Below are positions 36,001 to 49,600 of a DNA stretch of 64,000 nucleotides, one piece after another. Numbering within the stretch: position 1 is the first letter of the stretch; the number at the start of each line of letters is the position of its first letter. The notes below the pieces were generated by a model. It had not been told where the DNA came from, ran no database searches, and saw nothing but the letters and a program-made list of their open reading frames with translations. Source of the stretch: Nelumbo lutea (Eukaryota; Streptophyta; Magnoliopsida; Proteales; Nelumbonaceae); NCBI GenBank assembly GCA_022828595.1, contig JAKGHH010000004.1, forward strand, positions 51,944,922-52,008,921. The letters are read 5' to 3'. Made by a program: the position numbers and the translations under genes.

Positions 36001-39000
36001 TATCTCACCAAAGAAGCCAACAACCACAAAATGTTGCCTCCCTTTTCTCAAATCAGCATTTGGCCACTGACATGAGGAACCAACCATTGAATTCCAAACA
36101 ACTGAAGAATGGTTTAAAAGATAGTTCACCAACTCATGGTCATTCTGGCATAAAAGGGCATTCATTGACTTACACCATTCCTTTTGAATTGAAACGGTCC
36201 ATGTTTACATTTTGTCCTTAACAACAATCTAGTAGAAGAAAATCACATTTGAATGTGCAGATGACCACCAAATCCATTTCCATGGTTACATCTCCAACTT
36301 CTGAAGGCATCAAGCACTTAAAAATGGAGCTAGGAAACAATCCTTCAAGAATTGCAACCCACAACACCTACCACCCCTCTAAATCTCATAACAATGTTTT
36401 ACAACAAATGCTTAAAGCAAGGAGAAATGTATATTAGTTAATTATTCAAGTTCTACTTTTTAATTGTGAAGCCACTGAAAAAGGAATAACAGGAATATTG
36501 TTCACTAATAATTTTTCAAAATTAATCATTAAAGAAATATAAATTTTATGAATTTCATGTATAAAAATATTATAATAGAACACAAGAATAAAAATTAATA
36601 TTTAAAAATAACAATATTGACATGTGTTCAAACATATAGAATTTAACTAAAGCCTATATTATAAATAAAACATATACAAGGCCAATGATTTTTATAGTGG
36701 TAAGGTAGAATTAACTTACCAATTGATTTAGGATCTACATGTACAAAGAAACTTGCTGCAACTATCAAGTAGCAAAGGATGAGCATAAGTCCTTTAAAAT
36801 AGTTAGAGGTTCCTTCCTGTAAATAATACACAATGTCACAATTCATCAATCTAATTAAGAGACATTATCTTTAGAAAAAGAATATAAAAATGCATATATT
36901 TAGACATTACGTATCAAATCAGGGTTCGACTATGATGCTAGAGAGGCATGAAATTTGAGAAACTTATAAACAATCAACCAGTGTCATAAAAATGGTTACT
37001 AAGCAATTGGTGATCCCAAAATTCAAAAGAGAGGGTTTTGATTTGTCAACATTCTTCTGGAATCATATGTATTCGCATGATCCCATCAAATCAATCTGAA
37101 TTAAAGCTTACAATATATTTTTCTTCTCAATTTGGCATTTTTAAAATAAGTTCTCTCATGTTTCTTGAATCTATTGGTTAAGTTATTTTTTTTTTTCTTT
37201 TCCTAATTAGAGTATTACACCCTCTATGACTAGCTCAAAAATTTTTAGGGCAAACATCACATATCCCCCAATAGTTTGGGGGTCTTTAATTAACGCCCTA
37301 AAATATTTGCATTACATTCCCCCTAGACTTTCATCTATTTATTGCATAAACCATCAGTATTTTAAAAGCCGACTTGTAGATTGAACTGCTTTTGCCTTTG
37401 GGTCAAAAGTTAGTAGTTCAACTGTACATTTCAGATAGGTAAAACCATGACACATCATCAATATATGTATGTATTATTTTATGCCTAATTTATATTTTTA
37501 TTTTGGTTTTTAATTTTTTATTTATAAAGAAAGCTAAAAATTGGATCTTAGGTAGAAAAATAGTTATTTTGGAAAAATTGTTGGGCAAAGTGCCTTAGAA
37601 TGCATAGATCTCAGAAAATTATCCAAAATTAAAGAAAAAAAGATCACTTCAATCGAACAATTGAGCACAAAGTTATGGCACCCAAAAGTTTCAGTACATT
37701 TTATATGTAACCCATGAATCAATGACCTGGTCAACATCTTTTAACCAATTTGCCAATTTTAAGAAAACTGGACTTGGAAAATGCGTTGGGTGAAAGTTCA
37801 GATGATTCAATCATCCAGGTCAGTGGTACGCAAAGGTTTTAACTAATCTAGGCTAGGGAAATGGAATGGCAAATGAAACTAAATATATTGGTCGATCAAT
37901 GTGGTGTCTTAATATCAATTAAGATTATGTTCAGTTTGAATGAAAAGGTAGGGAAAAGAAGGGAAAGGTGGGAAATCTATATAAGGTTTGTAAAGGTTTC
38001 CCTACCTTTCCCTTCTTTCCTCCTCACCTTTTCCTTCAAACCAAACACAGCTTAAGTGATCTTTATCCTTCAGGTCAAGGATGTACCAAATAAACCTAAG
38101 ATCTAGGCTGTTATCAAAGTCATCTCTCAAGATCAGTGAGTTGATCTCAACCATCCAAGTGATGCACTAGGAATTGAATCAATCTGAGCCATCCAAATAA
38201 ATCAACCCAATAATCTATGCTATCAAAGTGGCCTCTTGAAAGTGATGAATCATTCATGGCCATCTAAGAATGTACTTACATCTCAACTGATCTTAGCCCT
38301 TCTTTTCTTTTATATTTTTCAGTTTAGCCATTTAATTAATGCATGAATTTATCTTAAAAACCAGGTTATGTAAATGATGTATACGAAAAAGCATAAAATA
38401 TATCATTAAAATCCAAATTATATGATACATTTGATAATGCATTTTACCAAAAAAACAAAAGATCATGACTAAAACATAAGCACATCACTTGCATGATATT
38501 AATGTACTACTCTAGGAGATCGCTTTAATGACCAGAATTTTTTGTGTTTATTTCATTCATTAATAGGTCCAAACCTGACCAAGTACCCTTGATCCAAAAC
38601 CTATTATATTTACCTAATTATCATTTAATCAGGTGGGTTTAAGATAGGTCAGCTAAGTACATGAAAAAATTCTTCAAAGTTCATAATCAACCAACAACAT
38701 TCAACAATAACCTAGAGTTTTGGGTGAACAAATGCCCATACATACACTTTTAGTCGGGGACAAGGTCATGGTCGGGTGGACAAATACCCATCCCCACCTC
38801 GTCCCCTGGTCACTAAAGTTTTGGGTTTCCCCAAAACCCATCCAAACCCGATCAATGGTCATAAACCCCACCCTGACTAGGGTGGGGCAGGTCAGAGCCC
38901 CACTGAGGACGGGTCAAATTTCCATCTCTACCCACATTTAAATACAATTAGGTTCAAGTATCAAGTACCCTAAGTTTGAAATCCAAATCTTTTAGGGTTT

Positions 39001-42000
39001 TGATAAACGGGTCCCATTAGGGTCAAGACAATTTATGTACTAAAAATTTCTTGTGAAATTACTAGCCTCTAATAGGTAAAAAATGAGAAAAAGTAGACTA
39101 ACATGGTTCGGTCACATGCATAGTAGACAATTGGTAACATTCATAAGAAGTAATCTTTTGTAAGTTGAAGGGGCTAAAAGGTCTAGGGGCAGAAAAATTT
39201 GTGATGATTGTATGAATTGTTTGGATGGGCCAAATTGGATGAAATCTTTATAAACTATTTGAATGGTTGAAATTAATAATTGAACCTAGGGTGCTATTTT
39301 GATGGGCCAGACTACCATTTTGTTGGAATTGGTCCCTCACACACATGAACATTAATTAAATGGTAAGTTCATAATTACCCACACATTGTTAACACCATTA
39401 GGGTGTGCAAAGTGTTGGGGGAGGGGGGAGAGGGGAGGTTAACACTCTAACACAAAAAATAGTTTAGGGAGTCAAGTGATAGGCCCCCATACTACAAAGG
39501 GCTATGTGGAGTTCACTCATTTTTTTTAAATATTACATTGAGAATGGTAAAATTATAAAATTCTTTTAACCTTATTTTATATTTTTATTAATTTATTTTT
39601 TTTGTAAATATATTTATTGACAATCAAGGTTCATTATTCATATTTTCTCATTACAAAAATAAAAAATTTACCATTATTATATAAACACCAAAGAACCAAA
39701 TTTTCTTATTTTCTTTTGGGCCAACCTAAAAGTTATATATAAAATATATGATACTATCAAATGTTTTTGGGAGTTTATGTATAATAAATCTTAGAGATTC
39801 TAAATTTAAGTCTTAAAAAGAAATTTCACTAAATTAAAATTATAAAGAAATAGAAGGGACATCACTCAATGTTAGTCTTAATTATCTAGGTTCTTGAGAG
39901 TAGTGAAATATATACAAACCAAACCTTTGGCACTTTTTACACAAATTAGCTACTTTTAGACTCAAAACATTCTCATCGTTGTTTGTTTGAAACTTTATCC
40001 CATTGCACTAAGCAATGGCTCCTAAAAATCATTGCAAATATGTAAAAACAAATATTAGTATAATAAAAATATATTAGCAAATAGTAGTTTTTAAGGTTTA
40101 ATTCTCCCTAAAGGAAATAAAAGACATTGTTGATGTTTTTCAAGAATAATAACTATGAATTTAAAGAAACTTATATAAATAATACATACCTGTAACAAGA
40201 AAGCTACAACTATTACCGTAACAAAAAGAGTGGCAGTCTCAAAAAGTTGAAAGTTTAAGTCCATTGGTTGCCCCATAATCCATCCCACAATGACACAAAA
40301 GGGAATCTAGCCAGAAAAAATAGCAAATGATATTTTAAAAGGTAAGTAGATCTCAAAAGTAAAAAAAAAAAAAGTTTATACAATTGCATATGTTATATTA
40401 GGAGAATATGATGAAAATATAGTAAAATTAGCAACAATGAAATATTATTGATGAATAGAGCAACTCATATTAATTATTTAGAAGAATATCAATTATTATA
40501 ATGTAGACATGACATAAATATTACAATTTACATAATTGTTTTACTTACACCAATTCTAACAGCAAAGCTAGAATTTTTTTTTTGTGGTTATACATGACAA
40601 TTTTCAAATTCGTATCTTATAGTTTCATGAATAAATTTTAATTAATAGATAAATTTTAAATTAAAGATTTGAATATAATACTACAAACATTTTTAATAAT
40701 TTTCTCTTTAATATAATTTACATTTATAAAAGTTATAAATATTTCATATCTAATTTAACATGATTGTTTATTCATTTTCAAGGATAATTTATTCAAAAAT
40801 GTTTCATCTATATGAAAAATAGAATTTTTTATATTTTAAATTTAAAAATAAATTAAGACATAATATTTAGATGGAAACATATATTCACTTAAGAAATAAT
40901 AGCAAATATATATATATATATATATATATATGTTATATTTATAAGAAATAATATTAAATTATGAGGAAGATTCATGATATTCAAATTTGTCATAACTGCT
41001 ATACTCATCTTTACCTTTCTCTAAAGAGTTATATTAACTTTATAAAAAGTTATTACTATCAATATAATATAAATTAGGATAAAAGACTTAAGCCTCCTTT
41101 GATGTTTTTCCTATATACTAGAACTTGCCCTCTCTTTTTAAAATAAACTAAGACCTCTCTTGCTAGCTGATGTCATCAAATAAATAAAGATCTGCCTCTA
41201 ATAGTAATTCATTAAGATTTGTTTGTTTGTGGAAGATAAGCTTTCACTAGCCTCCCTCAATATTCTAACAACCCCATTAATGAAGCTTGCCTTTCACTTC
41301 CCATAAATTGCCATTTTAAGCTCTACTCCAATTTCTCTTTCTTTGGCAGCAGTAAAGACATTAAAAATCACAAACAAGTTGCACTTGATCCCATTGCAGC
41401 CAATACAAAAAGTTGGATCAATATTACAAATATGTTGGTGTTGGTGTATAGTCTGGTTTCAACCCAAACTATACACTAGTTATCCTATTATAGTCATAAC
41501 AGAGACTTGGTCTCAATGTTTAACATTGAAGAGGAGGACCAGGTAACTAGTTGTAGTGGTAGGATTCTCCCAAACTCAAAACTAACCTCCTAACCTTTGT
41601 TACAAGATTACAAACAATTTACATGGACAACCTTTTCTCTTCATCATTTCTACAAGGATATATTAGATCTGTTCACTTTTTTGATAGATATAACGGCAAA
41701 TGTATCTAAAAGGGGAGGTCTAAATCCATTTGGAAAAGATAAAGAAGGTTTTAATATTTAGGAGAAACATCAAGTTTATCCTATAAATTATTAATTATAA
41801 TATCACTTTTATATTTAAATCAAGATGGATGACTATATTAGCTAAACAAATTTTTGGGAAAATTCCTGAACAGTACCTTGAACTTTGGGGGTTGTATCAA
41901 GTCAGTCTCAAAACTACAAAACATGTCTTTGTAGTACCCTGAACTTTCAAATTGTGTCTAATAGGTCCCTACTGTTAGTTGAACATCAATCACCACTGTC

Positions 42001-45000
42001 ACATGACATCAGGTGTGCATTAAACAATTTCAAAATGGAAAAGTTACTCTTTATGATATTTTTTTACCATTTTACCCATTTCGTCTGAGTGTTAAAAGAA
42101 GAAAAGGGGAAGAAGAGTTATGAAACCGGACAGGTGATCATCCGGTTATAGTTGATTGTTGAATAGGGGATCTTGAAAAGGGGAGCAAGAGCTTCAACAA
42201 TTTATTGATGTCTGGTTTCATAACCCTCCTTCTAACACTTAGACGAAAATGGGTAAAATGGCCAAAAAATATCATAAAGGGTAATTTTTCCATTTGAAAT
42301 TATTTAATGCACACTTGATGCCACGTGATGACATTAACTAATGGTCAACTAATGGTAGGGACCTATTAGACACAATTTGTAAGTTCAAGCTACTGCAGAG
42401 GCATGTCTTAAAGTTTGGGGACTGACTTGACACAACCCCCAAAGTTTAGAGTACTGTTCAGGATTTTTCCCTGAATTTTTAAATGTCATAAATCAACTTC
42501 TCAATTAAAATTTTATGATGTATGGTGATAACAATTAAATAATAACCAGTGACAATGGAATTTGTTTTATAGTTTCTCAATGTTTTTAAATTATATTTAA
42601 GTTATAACATAAGTCTTCTTATAGAAATTGCAAAAAAAAAAAAACCTCTTGTTATTATATATTTAATGTTAATTTGTTTATTGGTTTTAAGTGACATGAT
42701 TATATATTTATCCTAAATAAAAAAGGAGAACAAGTTACCCAAATGATATTGACTTGTTTTGGTAGTACATCCAGATAATATTGATTACATACCCCAAACA
42801 TGGATATCTGAGTTGATGACCCTATTGCAACTCCCAAAGAAATGTCCTATGAAGAAATATGGAAAAAATATAATACCATAGCAATAAAAATAAAACAAAA
42901 TCTTAATCATTATAGTTTCATAAAAACTTACAAGTTTATCTTTCATGGCAAACATGATTGCACTTGCATGTTCTGCTGCATTGCCTACAATTGGAAGTAG
43001 TATAACACTAATAAAGGCAACTGGAATTTTCCACACAATTGAAGCCCCCTATAAAAGTAGTTCAATGATCATACAATAATAAATATAATATTAAGTTGGT
43101 AAATATAAAGTTGAAATAAAACATAAGTGTAACATTATTAATAATGTATATTCTTTAATTAAATTCAAAATAATGCTACTATATTACCAATTTTATGATT
43201 ATGTTAATAATATCATGAAGATCCATAAGGAATATATTAATGCATACTTGGGTTTATCTATACCGGATTTTTGTTGGTTAATTAACTCTTATAGTGATGT
43301 CTCACCCTTTGATCATTTGAAATACATCTAAAACCTTTAACAAGACCTCTATAAACACCTTCAAAACATTTTCTAAAGATGTCCCTTCAGATAAACATTT
43401 TACACCCTAGAGCCAATAGAACTATATATTGCTTGGTTTAGTTGGGCCCAATTTAAAAATTTAGAGCATGATTAGGCCTTACAAATGGTTATGAACAACC
43501 CATTAAACACTTCCTCAACAAACAACCCTCATTAAAAAAACTATTTTTTTCTAGATCCATTTAACATTAGACTAAGTAACACAATCTAACCCCACTATAA
43601 TAATTTTTGCCTTTAATAACCCCAAATTGATTAAATCAAAATTGTAACAAACCCCTTTGAACTACATCAAATGCAATTTGAGTTTGTTGACTTTTAATCT
43701 AATTTAACCTAGAAATAACTTTTGATGGTATTGGATGCAAAGCAACCTTGATCACATTATTCAACATCTCAAAGTTAAGGGAGATACCAAAGTTACCCAT
43801 CATATCATTAATGCCAATCATACTAGACATATAATAAGTGTACAAGATTACACTACAAAAACTTTACCCTTTTTGAAAACCCCCAAAGAATTAGAGAAAT
43901 ATAATACTCATCCCTAATTAAAAATAAATAAATTTCTTATTTATAATAAAATTACTTTAATAGCTCATTAATAAGACTTTTCCCCTCTCAAATCCTATCC
44001 ATGTTCTACCTTTGGGACTTATCACTCTTCCTACCATTTCTCATTAATCTCTACTCTCTTGGACTTAATGAGTTTTCATCAATTTTTGTCATAATTCTCT
44101 CACATTTATATTAGATTTTTTAAGCACAATAGAATCCCATCATCTTCAAGTGGAATTTAAGTAGGAAGAATGCTACTTGAAGTTTCTTCACCAAACTCAT
44201 CTCTTTAAATTGATTTCTCCTTTTATTTAAATATCTCTTTGGCATCAACACCTTAATGTCTCAAGCAACACCACATTGGAAGGTATGCACCTTCCCCATA
44301 TTACAAATGAATCAACTGCCCAAACCTTTCAATTAATAAACCTCAAATGAAGCCATTTCAACCCTTAAGATCTTAACTTCCCCATTTCTCAATTCATTAA
44401 GACTTTCTTTCTTTTCTCCTTTGCCAATGTATGACAAAGGTTCAAGTTTATAACTCTAATCACTATATTGGGGATTGGAATGATGAAACCGTTATATTTT
44501 GAAAATTTTATATGCTTCTAAATTCTTCACAAAGAAGCTTTGTTCTGTGGTTTCTTCTTTCATTACCTCTTTGTATGTTTTAATTGTAAATTCCTTACTC
44601 ATTACCAAGACTTTTGATTAACTTAGGATGCTTTTCATGTTTCCAAAATTGCTTTTCACATAAAATTCACTATTTAGATTGAAAAACAAATAAATATATA
44701 AGTTTTCGTATGCCATTCTAACCTCCAAGTTAAGCTATTCCTTACACCATATCCTTTGTCAAATACAACTATAATATTTTCCTCCTACTTTCTTATAAAT
44801 CCCCTTAACCATAAGTTTTAGGATTACCTATATAATATCAATAAACATTTAATATTGATCTGAAAAGCATGTAGTTTTTATTGATCTCAATGTACTTTTA
44901 TCCAATTTATTAATATCCCATGCAATGCAAAGAGTTTTCTTCATTCCATTTCTTTCATTTCCTCCCTCTTTGTTATTGTATGCTAACTTTTTGATTCTTT

Positions 45001-46605
45001 ATATTTCATGGATCTCCATTTGTCAAAGTAACTGTCAAATATATGAGATTAAAGGGTTATTTATGAATAATCCAAATAGTCCTACCCATGTTAGAAAGAA
45101 GTCAATGTGGAGATTCATGGGCTTAAAATTTGTAATGAATCAATTACTATAACTTCTCTTCCCCTCCTCTTCCTTTAGGCTTGAAGTTTTAAGTAAATTA
45201 ATAGAGCTTAGTCTTAAACCCCCCAAAAAAGAAAGGTCGGGGGACATGAACCTTAGCCCTCAAAGAGAACATATATAATAAAGCAAGAACTCTTAAAACT
45301 TATACAATATATAATAAAAAGTACATTATGGTGTGTAAACTTTTGTTTGGTCTCGAGGGCTTATAAATTGAAAAAGAAAGTTCCACAATATTCATATTTT
45401 TAGTAGTAATGAAAATATACAATTATAGATGTAATCAATTTTTTCTTTTTTTTTTTGTATTTCTGTATGTAAAAATAGTTTTGATACACCACACTTACTT
45501 TTTGCTTAATATGATAACTATATGATATTAAATATGACTGATTTTTTTTTGCAAAATTTATTATTTTTTTCAATTTTTAATATTTATTTATGAAATTAAA
45601 TGTTAACACATTGGACCCAAAAGTTGAATTATTGATCTTTGTCAAACAGTAAAATAATTTCATTTTTGTTCAATTCTAAATTATGTATTTAATTTTCATT
45701 ATTAATAAAAATAATTATTGTTTATTACACTAATTTTATAATTTGATTAATAAAAATATCATAAATATGTCTAATTTTTTTTATATTTTTATAATTTTCT
45801 ATTTTTTAAATTTTATTACCTAACTATGACTTCATAGGTTGATCAATTTGATTCGGATGGTTGAATTGCATAGCCACCACTTGGATAAAGAATGGTTTTG
45901 TTTTTTAGATAGTTTTGAAATATATGGGTTTATATTGTTAAAAATATTGACATAGATCTAATTAGTAGAATTTATTATTAAAAAATAACTCAAATATAGA
46001 ATTTAATAAGAGAAAATAGGAGTTAATACCTTAGCTTTAAGACTTAACGAAAGGGGATTGAATGAGGTGGAAAGTAATAATTGAAGTTACATTTTCAACC
46101 CTTACAATTAGAGATGGAATAAATAAACAAATATGAGAATTTTAGTAGCCATTAAAGCTGGCATTAAAGTTGTCATAAATGACTTTTATACCCTTTCTCA
46201 AACAAAGAAATAGAGGGTAATTTTGGTTCAAAAAACTTTCACTTTGCATCCACACTTTTATATATAGTATAAATAGGTATAACTTGATAAATGTTCATTT
46301 TTCTCTTTTTCTATTAAATATTGAGATCATATCTTTTATTTTGAAACATTTTAATTTTTTAGTAAATTTGACTTAAAACACAATTTGATAAGGTTTTCTC
46401 ATTTCCACCACATAAGTTATAATTGGCATTTTAAAGGTTGGTCCATGTGGAGTTTGTAGGTGAAAACCACGCTATCTTACATTTAGTAGGATGTCCATAC
46501 CAAGGCTGGTGATTCTTATAAAAGGACCCATTTTCATCCTTTCTCCTTGATACTCCAAACTTTCTCTACTTTGATTACCATCCGTTTGTTACTTTTTTTT
46601 GTTTC

Positions 46606-46643
<38 letters not shown>

Positions 46644-49600
46644 TATACACTTACTTTTAACATAAGTTTTTCCTATGAATTTCATAATGTCAAATGCTTG
46701 TATGTTTAAGTATTTGAAATCCCCTTTTTAATTAATCCTAATTTAAGGATGGGTCATTGTGTTTAAACTTATCCCATAAATGAATAGCTTTCTCTAAACC
46801 TACTTTTTGATTATAAACATGCATGAATAAAATTTCTCTTGGAGTTAATCAATATCTCTACTACTATTAAAAGAACAAATGAGAGTGTGGAGCTTTTGTT
46901 TGATTAAAATACTTGTACTTTTGAATTTGGCCCCTCTTTGATTGTAAAGGCAAAGAAAGTGTAATTTAAACTATTGCTTTTTACCTTGTTTAATTTTCTC
47001 TCATTAAATTGGGTCAACCCATGATGTCATAGTTAATAATAAACTTTTAAAATAAAAATAAATATAATAATTACAAAAAGATAAAAAATTGTATAAAACA
47101 TAAGGCACATTTCTAATATCGTATATTATTCATATTAAATAAAATTAAGTATGATAAATAAAAATTGTTTTATTGATGTTGGAAGAAATGAAAATTTTAA
47201 AAACTGACATTTGTTTTCCTATTTGGTGGTGGCAATAATTCAATATTTCAGGTCAAATGTGTTAGCCTTTGATATCATAATTAAATAATAAAAAATAAAG
47301 AAAATAAAAGAAAAATAAAAAAAATATTAAAAAATATAGAAATATTGCAAAAAACATTTGGGTGAATCTATAATATTTTATATTAGCCATGTTAAAGCAA
47401 AATAAATATGATAGACAAGCATTGTTTCTACTGACGATGTAAATGAAAGACAAATTTCAAAACTAACCTAAAAGTGTTGTTTTCCTATTTGGTGAAAAGT
47501 TAATAGTTCAACCTTTCAAGTCAGATGTATCAACCTTTGATGTCATAATTAAATAAAAAACTTAAAAGATAAAAATAAACAATGTAAAGTTTTATCAAAA
47601 ACATTAGCACTCTCTAATATCATATACTCATCATATTAAACAAAAATAAGTGTATTAATTAAGAATAAATTCTATTGCAAAGAAATACAAAAAAATTGAA
47701 GAAAATTTGGAAACATACTTTTACTATCATCATCATCATCATCATATTCATCATCTTAAATTGGCATGTGCACATTTGCTAGTCTTACTAAATTTAATTT
47801 AAATCTCACTAAGAAAATCATAAGATAGTATTTTGGGTAAATTATATCATTACCCTATACTTTGAGGATAATGGAAATTACCCCCTGAACTTTCAGATTA
47901 CAACAAAGACACTCCTTTAATAGCACTTTGTTAGTTAATCATGAAAAAGCTTCTAATTTAATTGTTTAAACATTTCCAAATCCCCAAATTACCCTTTTTC
48001 CAACAATTTTCTACAAGTGATGGGATTTAATTTAGTATTTTTTTTCAATTTCCATTTGTTGCCAGTCTAGTTGATATTAACTACATATTGTGTTTGTTGA
48101 AATTCCTGATCCTTATAGAAGTTTCTTGGTTTTTCTTTTGTTGTAATTAACTTCCATTTTACAGAAGTTTCTTGAGTGGGTATTTTGATAAATTAACTTC
48201 TTCTTTTACTAAACTAAATGTCAATGGGGCATTTTTATAATCTGAAAGTTTGGGGGGGGGGGTAATTGCCACTAATCCCAAAATATAGGATAGTAATCTG
48301 TCATTTCGAGTATGTTATATGAAAAACAAAGTAATTCAAAGTTATATTTTATTAGGAACTTCTTTTTTTAAAGTATATTATTTAAAAAACAAAACAAAAT
48401 ATATTTCATTAGATAATGGAGAAAAGGTATAATAGCTTAAAGTTATATGTTATTTGCTAAAACCATTTATATGACAAATTTTAGTTTAAAAGAAACATTA
48501 CATCTGTAGAAAATATCATGGTACATATTTTTAATTCTATTGGCTAAACAATGCAAAAATAATTGATTTTTCAATCAAGAGGCAATTGATTTTTAGTGTA
48601 GTAAAGATATTGATTCATGTTATAAGATCTATTTATTCAATGGTCTAAGAAGGTTAAGAAACAACTTACCTCTATGGCATCAACCAAGTATCCTGATAGA
48701 ATTGAAATCCAAGCTGTTAAAACTAAAAGCCATATTATTGATTCCCATTTAGAGATCTCAGGAACTTCATCCTCATCTAAGACCTCCTCTTCGACTTTAT
48801 TTTCATCCTAAGTTTAGAAAATGTATGACTATTAATTCATCAAAAAGCTAAATAGATAGAGTTAATAAAAAAATAAAAGAAATGTTAGCAAATAATTACA
48901 ATAAAACAAATGTATTATAGAATAGGACAATTTGTATAATATTAATAAGGTTTAATTTATACACATACACACATATACATACTAAGGATTTAAATTATTG
49001 CGTTTAAATAAAATTTAGACTCAAAATACTTAGGATCACTTTTATTCTAGTTCTGGAATATTAATATTTATCTTTAATTGCTTTTATAAAGAATATGCAT
49101 TGTATTATGTGTGAAATTAAAGAATATAAAAATGGGAAATAAAGAATAGTATACTATCCCAATAGTAGAACAATATTCTATCAACATAAATGGGATTTAT
49201 AATTCCTTGTTAAAGTAATATGCTTTTTTTTTAAACTAAGTTAAAGGTTATAGAATCATTATATTTAAAATATTATTTTTATTTTATTTCATGGACATAT
49301 TTTTAAATTCAAACCTTTCTAAATAAAATCATATATGTCAAATAAAAAATTGTATTTCACTTTAAATCATTTGAGATACTAACCTCATTGATAGGAGTGT
49401 AAAGATTTTTTTGATTCTTCAATTGGAAAACAAGATAGGCACCATATGCTATAAGCATTATACAACTGCTAAACCTTGAAAGTGCCAATTCTGATTTTCC
49501 AAAATGCAATTCAGTGTGTGTGTAGTAGAGGACAGCTGGAAATGTTATACCCATAACTGCCATCAAGAGTAACCCTGAATTTACCATAGCAGTTGCCTAT

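Noticed and set aside
37240..37420. MULE-like left terminus (AGGGCAAACATCACATATCC)
   Set aside because: No inverted partner was found nearby, so an element could not be delimited.
41343..42088. Plus-strand frames of 67 codons
   Set aside because: They lie inside MULE-type MITEs and have no family features.
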